DNA from: Acidobacteriota bacterium
Lineage (GTDB): Bacteria; Acidobacteriota; Vicinamibacteria; Vicinamibacterales; UBA2999
Length of the DNA: 6,018 bases
Direction of reading: 5' to 3'
Assembly (NCBI GenBank): GCA_947465275.1
Contig: CANIAI010000164.1
Span: 1 to 6,018 of the forward strand
The notes below the pieces were generated by a model that was given only the letters and a program-made list of their open reading frames with translations, was not told the DNA's origin and searched no databases. Below are positions 4,865-6,018 of this stretch, piece by piece. The position numbers and the translations under genes were made by a program. Position 1 is the first letter of the stretch. Every line of letters starts with the position of its first letter.

Positions 4865-5823
4865 TCCTGACGCCGCGCACGGCATCCCGTGTCTCCGTCT
4901 CCCGGGAGCGAGACAGGCGCGCGGGATGCCGTCCGTGGCGGCTCCTGCCGACCGGGCGTTCCGCCCGCCTGCCGCTCCGGCTGCCTGCCGCGCTCGCGGT
5001 GCTCACGTGGCTCCTCGCGCCAGGCCTGGCGCTCACCGCGTCCGCCGACCCGCTCGACGATCTGATCGCCTCGGCCACGAAGTACGTCGCCGAGTACCAG
5101 CAGCAGCTCTCGATGGTCGTGGCGCAGGAGCGCTACCAGCAGACGGTGCGGTATCCGCCTGCCGTCAACGGCCGCGGCGCCGACCTGAGCGCCAGCACCG
5201 TGCTGCGCTCCGACTTCCTGCTGGTGAAGGAGCCGCGCGGCGGCTGGGTGCCGTTCCGCGACGTCTTCGAGCAGGACGGCCGCGCCGTCCGCGACCGCGA
5301 CGAACGGCTGTCGGCGCTCTTCCTCGACGGCGGGAGCGGATTCGCCCAGGCGGCGCGCATCACCGAGGAGAGCGCGCGCTACAACCTCGGCGGCATCAGC
5401 CGGAACATCAACGTGCCGACGCTGGCGCTGCTCTTCCTGACCCCCGAGCACAAGCCGCGCGTCGACTTCGCCCTCGAGGACGGCGCCTCCGGCGGCCGCC
5501 GGGTGGTGCGCTTCCGCGAGGTGCGCGGTCCGACCTACATCAGCACCACCAACGGACGCGACCTGCCCGTGTCCGGGCGGTTCTGGATCGACGAGGCGAC
5601 CGGACGGGTGGAGCGGTCCGAGATCCGCGCCGATGATCCGGCGGTGAGGGCCACCATCGCGGTCACCTACCGGTACGACGAGACCGCCGACCTCTGGGTG
5701 CCCGAGAAGATGGAAGAGGACTACCTCCAGAAGGGCGATCGGTCCGAGATTCACGGGACAGCCGTCTACACCAACTACCGGCGCTTCCAGGTGAAGACGA
5801 CCGAAGACGTCCCCGTGCCCTGA
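4861..5823 (+). CDS. Exported protein of unknown function (start uncertain)
   Basis: From the GTG at 4861 the product is 320 aa. A hydrophobic signal segment (LPAALAVLTWLLAPGLALTASA, residues 41-62) ends in an Ala-Ser-Ala site before D63, giving a mature protein of about 258 aa. The mature part opens with a Gln-rich helix (YVAEYQQQLSMVVAQERYQQ), then mixed strands: VLRSDFLLVKEPRGGWVPFR, NLGGISRNINVPTLALLFL, and a C-terminal half with GRFWIDEATGRVERSEIR and LWVPEKMEEDY. That half loosely resembles LolA-like or lipoprotein-sorting sheet proteins, but I cannot assign a family. The GTG start overlaps the receptor's TGA as GTGA, suggesting coupling, yet residues 6-24 would be encoded by the 4879-4932 stem-loop, form an odd basic leader, and use more A/T-ending codons than the rest. 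There is no in-frame ATG before the mature region. GTG 4999 would give a very short signal lacking basic residues, and CTG 4969 a good one but a rare start codon. The mature part is surely coding; the start is unresolved. Confidence 0.75.
   Translation: MILTPRTASRVSVSRERDRRAGCRPWRLLPTGRSARLPLRLPAALAVLTWLLAPGLALTASADPLDDLIASATKYVAEYQQQLSMVVAQERYQQTVRYPPAVNGRGADLSASTVLRSDFLLVKEPRGGWVPFRDVFEQDGRAVRDRDERLSALFLDGGSGFAQAARITEESARYNLGGISRNINVPTLALLFLTPEHKPRVDFALEDGASGGRRVVRFREVRGPTYISTTNGRDLPVSGRFWIDEATGRVERSEIRADDPAVRATIAVTYRYDETADLWVPEKMEEDYLQKGDRSEIHGTAVYTNYRRFQVKTTEDVPVP
4879..4932. repeat. Large stem-loop after the receptor gene
   Basis: ACGGCATCCCG (4879-4889) and CGGGATGCCGT (4922-4932) are perfect 11-bp reverse complements. 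The stem can continue with TGTCTC (4890-4895) against GAGACA (4910-4915), leaving a 6-nt bulge (4916-4921) on one side, and the apex contains the 10-bp palindrome CTCCCGGGAG (4899-4908). It starts 14 nt after the receptor stop. A second, simpler hairpin follows at 4953-4967 (CGGGCG, loop TTC, CGCCCG). No T-run follows either, so a classical intrinsic terminator is unlikely. An attenuator, factor-dependent terminator, mRNA 3'-end stabiliser or REP-like repeat would fit. The element lies inside the next reading frame if that gene starts at GTG 4861. Confidence 0.55.
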
Positions 5824-5829
5824 GTTATC

Positions 5830-6018
5830 ATGCCTTCCATGCGTAACCTGTTGACCATGCTCGCCTTGCTGGTGGTCCTCGCGTGCTCGACCGAGGCGCA
5901 GCAGACCATTCCGTCCACCGGTCAGAAAGACCCGGCCGCCCGCGTCGGCGACCGCACCGTGACGGTTGGCGAGCTCGACCAGCGCTGGATGCAGGCCGAC
6001 CCGGCCCAGCACGCGCAG
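5830..6018 (+). CDS. Probable SurA/PpiC-like folding factor or DsbA-fused relative, N-terminal fragment (runs off the right edge)
   Basis: Sixty-three codons are visible from the ATG at 5830, with no stop before the edge. The N-terminus (MPSMRNLLTMLALLVVLACS) is a signal peptide. Cys19 preceded by V-L-A could be a lipobox, making this a lipoprotein; the alternative is signal peptidase I cleavage after A23 (T-E-A). After a short polar linker comes ARVGDRTVTVGELDQRWMQ (37-55). This resembles the strand-and-helix opening of SurA/PpiC-type N-terminal domains (usually V-x-V-x-G-x-x-I-T-x-x-E-L/D) and of acidobacterial exported DsbA-like proteins with such a domain in front. The part that would decide between isomerase, thioredoxin-fold protein or neither lies outside the window. 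The ATG is 6 bp after the upstream stop, so co-transcription is likely. A second ATG at 5839 would shorten the signal peptide by three residues. Export is likely; the family is tentative. Confidence 0.6.
   Translation, partial: MPSMRNLLTMLALLVVLACSTEAQQTIPSTGQKDPAARVGDRTVTVGELDQRWMQADPAQHAQ

Noticed and set aside
2666..4885. A 739-codon open frame antisense to the receptor gene
   Set aside because: It is exactly in codon register with the receptor, so its stops would correspond to TTA, CTA and TCA codons, which the G/C-rich receptor gene avoids. The product is Arg/Gly/Ala-rich with no domain or signal peptide.
279..4895. The octamer CGTGTCTC shared by the hairpins at 279-286 and 4888-4895
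   Set aside because: An 8-bp match between two places in 6 kb is expected by chance, and the surrounding stems are unrelated.
4879..4967. Classical rho-independent terminator after the receptor gene
   Set aside because: The stems are good, but no T-run follows either hairpin on either strand, so it is reported only as a stem-loop of unknown role.
4765..6012. A 415-codon minus-strand frame under the unknown exported gene and the right-edge gene
   Set aside because: It is in register with both plus-strand genes for the same reason and spans their boundary. The translation is low-complexity and has no recognisable domain.

Overview
The window is a GC-rich stretch (roughly 70% G+C by eye, with G/C at nearly every third codon position) of a bacterial chromosome. 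A VWFA protein of the type described mainly in Acidobacteria, a TonB-dependent receptor with an N-terminal carboxypeptidase-regulatory-like domain, and a run of small exported proteins together suggest a Gram-negative acidobacterium, possibly of the Vicinamibacteria lineage. That lineage call is inference from gene content. There is no rRNA, tRNA, CRISPR array, transposase or integrase, and no sign of a mobile element.

Layout, left to right. (1) Positions 1-190, minus strand: the first 63 codons of an exported protein running off the left edge. (2) Positions 191-367: a divergent intergenic region with a well-formed nested inverted repeat. (3) Positions 368-1402, plus: a proline racemase / hydroxyproline epimerase superfamily protein in which both catalytic cysteine positions are substituted (His and Ser). 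(4) Its stop codon overlaps, tail to tail, that of a minus-strand pair: cyaY (frataxin, 1399-1716), which lies 2 bp downstream of a secreted VWFA protein (1719-2627). (5) The VWFA gene diverges from a TonB-dependent receptor gene (2642-4864, plus) with 14 bp between the start codons, or with overlapping 5' ends if the VWFA gene starts at an upstream GTG. (6) Directly after the receptor come a large stem-loop, an exported protein of unknown function (to 5823) and, 6 bp later, the start of a lipoprotein or secreted protein that looks like the N-terminus of a SurA/PpiC-type chaperone-isomerase or DsbA-fused relative (5830 to the right edge).

Most of the genes concern the cell envelope: outer-membrane import (receptor), an extracytoplasmic VWFA protein, a periplasmic protein of unknown role, and a probable folding factor. 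The receptor, the unknown protein and the folding factor are closely spaced and may be co-transcribed, although the stem-loop after the receptor could attenuate or end transcription. CyaY adds a possible iron theme, but no gene identifies the receptor's ligand.

I did not find a clearly new multi-gene system. The observations most worth checking are the racemase homologue lacking both catalytic cysteines, the crowded VWFA/receptor 5' ends, the stem-loop inside the apparent N-terminal coding region of the unknown exported gene, and the nested dyad at 240-277.
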